Notes under the pieces: generated by a model
Told to the model about the DNA's origin: nothing
The model's database searches: none
Seen by the model: the letters and a program-made list of their open reading frames with translations, nothing else
Shown: positions 6,301 through 7,191 of the stretch, one piece after another
Numbering within the stretch: position 1 is the stretch's first letter
How the letters are laid out: each line of letters begins with the position of its first letter
Translations under genes and position numbers: made by a program
Source of the DNA: GCA-002727735 sp036159515
GTDB lineage: Bacteria; Bacteroidota; Bacteroidia; Flavobacteriales_D; Parvicellaceae
NCBI GenBank assembly: GCA_036159515.1
Contig: JAYYEV010000055.1
Coordinates: forward strand, 1-7,191
Direction of reading: 5' to 3'
DNA: 7,191 nucleotides

Positions 6301-7191
6301 TTGAAATCAATCAGTATAATAGCGTTTACTCATCGACAACTTAGCTTTGATGAAATTGGTTTATTTCACTTAGATGATGACAAGCGTTTTGCCACGCTTT
6401 CACGAATAAAACAATATATATCCTGTGACGAACTGATGTATTTGTCTACTTGTAACAGAGTAGAATTTATTATTTCATCTTCATCCTTAATAAGTCAAAA
6501 CGATGCTTTACGTTTGATACAGTGTTTTAATCTTTCTGTAGACTCCAGTAAAGAAGAAAACATAAAACAAAGAGTGGAGATATTCCATCAACATCAAGCC
6601 GTAGAGCATTTATTTTCAGTAGCTTCTTCATTAGATTCTTTAGTGGTTGGTGAACGAGAAATAATTACCCAAGTTAGAAAAGCATATGAAGAATGTAGAA
6701 ATCATGGGCTTTCAGGAGATGTTATAAGGGTATTAGTCCAAATGACTATTCAAACTGCAAAAAAAGTCTACACTGAAAGTGCAATTGCTACAAGACCAGT
6801 ATCTATTGTTTCATTAGCTTACCTGGAATTAAAAAAGTATTTATCAGCCCCCAAAAACATCGTGGTTATTGGTGCAGGAAAAACCATATCCTCTATGATG
6901 AAATTCGTTTCTAAAAACAGCAATCATCATTACACCATTTACAATAGAACAAAAGAAAATGCAGAAATTATCTCTAATCAAATGGGGTTATATGCTGAGG
7001 TGAATTCGCTGACAGACTTATACCATCACCGTACGAAAATTGATATTATCATTACTTGTACTGGGTCCCAGTCTGTTGTTCTTACGGAAGAAGTTTACAA
7101 GATGTTGAATCCATCGAATCAAAAAATTATCATTGTGGATTTGGCTGTGCCAAACGATTGTGCTGAATCACTTCAAGATTTTAATGAAGTT
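6301..7191 (+). CDS. hemA: Glutamyl-tRNA reductase, N-terminal 297 residues
   Basis: HemA reduces glutamyl-tRNA(Glu) with NADPH to glutamate-1-semialdehyde, the committed step of C5-pathway tetrapyrrole (haem) synthesis in the cytoplasm. The visible part has the catalytic domain with the nucleophile Cys51 in YLSTCNRVEF (47-56), His103 in AVEHLFSVASSLDSL, and the Bacteroidota-type GEREIITQVRKAYEECR segment (117-133). The helix before the NADPH domain follows, then the Rossmann turn VVIGAGKT (188-195). The C-terminal dimerisation domain is beyond the right edge. The frame has no ATG: an in-frame TAA at 6280-6282 leaves GTG 6283 or TTG 6301. TTG fits best, giving MKSISIIAFTHRQLS, whose IIAFTH matches the usual protein start. 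It lies divergent from pepP across 155 bp. Family assignment is secure; the start is moderately sure. Confidence 0.95.
   Translation, partial: MKSISIIAFTHRQLSFDEIGLFHLDDDKRFATLSRIKQYISCDELMYLSTCNRVEFIISSSSLISQNDALRLIQCFNLSVDSSKEENIKQRVEIFHQHQAVEHLFSVASSLDSLVVGEREIITQVRKAYEECRNHGLSGDVIRVLVQMTIQTAKKVYTESAIATRPVSIVSLAYLELKKYLSAPKNIVVIGAGKTISSMMKFVSKNSNHHYTIYNRTKENAEIISNQMGLYAEVNSLTDLYHHRTKIDIIITCTGSQSVVLTEEVYKMLNPSNQKIIIVDLAVPNDCAESLQDFNEV

Overview
The window reads as ordinary chromosomal DNA of a member of the Bacteroidota, most likely of the Flavobacteriales. Four things point there: AT-rich DNA, near absence of Shine-Dalgarno sequences, a good match to the Bacteroidota -7 promoter box (TAnnTTTG), and the protein types. 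The proteins include an RprX/RprY-like two-component pair, a secreted protein with a GDGWNG motif and a signal peptide ending in SFSQ, and a HemA with the GEREII motif. The phylum is well supported; the family-level placement is inference.

Layout, left to right. At 1-201 (minus) lies the N-terminal 67 residues of a secreted protein that runs off the left edge. A 172-bp divergent spacer (202-373) carries a -7 box for that gene. At 374-1171 (plus) is an SDR-fold protein of the 3-oxoacyl-ACP reductase-like type in which the Tyr-x3-Lys catalytic pair is replaced by Ser and Arg. It converges, with only 2 bp between stop codons, on a minus-strand block of four tightly packed genes. Read in transcription order from 6145 down to 1174, these are: an M24B Xaa-Pro aminopeptidase, an acyl-CoA (probably propionyl-CoA) carboxylase beta subunit, an RprX-like sensor histidine kinase starting at TTG, and an RprY-like OmpR-family response regulator. 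The junctions are a 2-bp gap, a 15-bp gap and a 4-bp ATGA overlap, so one transcription unit is likely. A 155-bp divergent spacer (6146-6300) holds a plausible promoter for this unit with a palindrome beside its -7 box, and short direct repeats facing hemA. At 6301-7191 (plus) is the first 297 residues of glutamyl-tRNA reductase (HemA), the committed step of tetrapyrrole synthesis, which continues past the right edge.

The genes are mostly housekeeping: dipeptide and proline-peptide turnover, propionyl/methylmalonyl-CoA metabolism, haem synthesis and a two-component regulator. The physical coupling of the kinase/regulator pair to the peptidase and carboxylase may mean only shared transcription. 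There are no tRNA or rRNA genes, mobile elements or CRISPR arrays, and no clear rho-independent terminator. I see no convincing new defence or mobile system. The points most worth following are the SDR lacking catalytic residues, the mixed metabolic/regulatory operon and the paired regulatory-looking sites in the 6146-6300 spacer.
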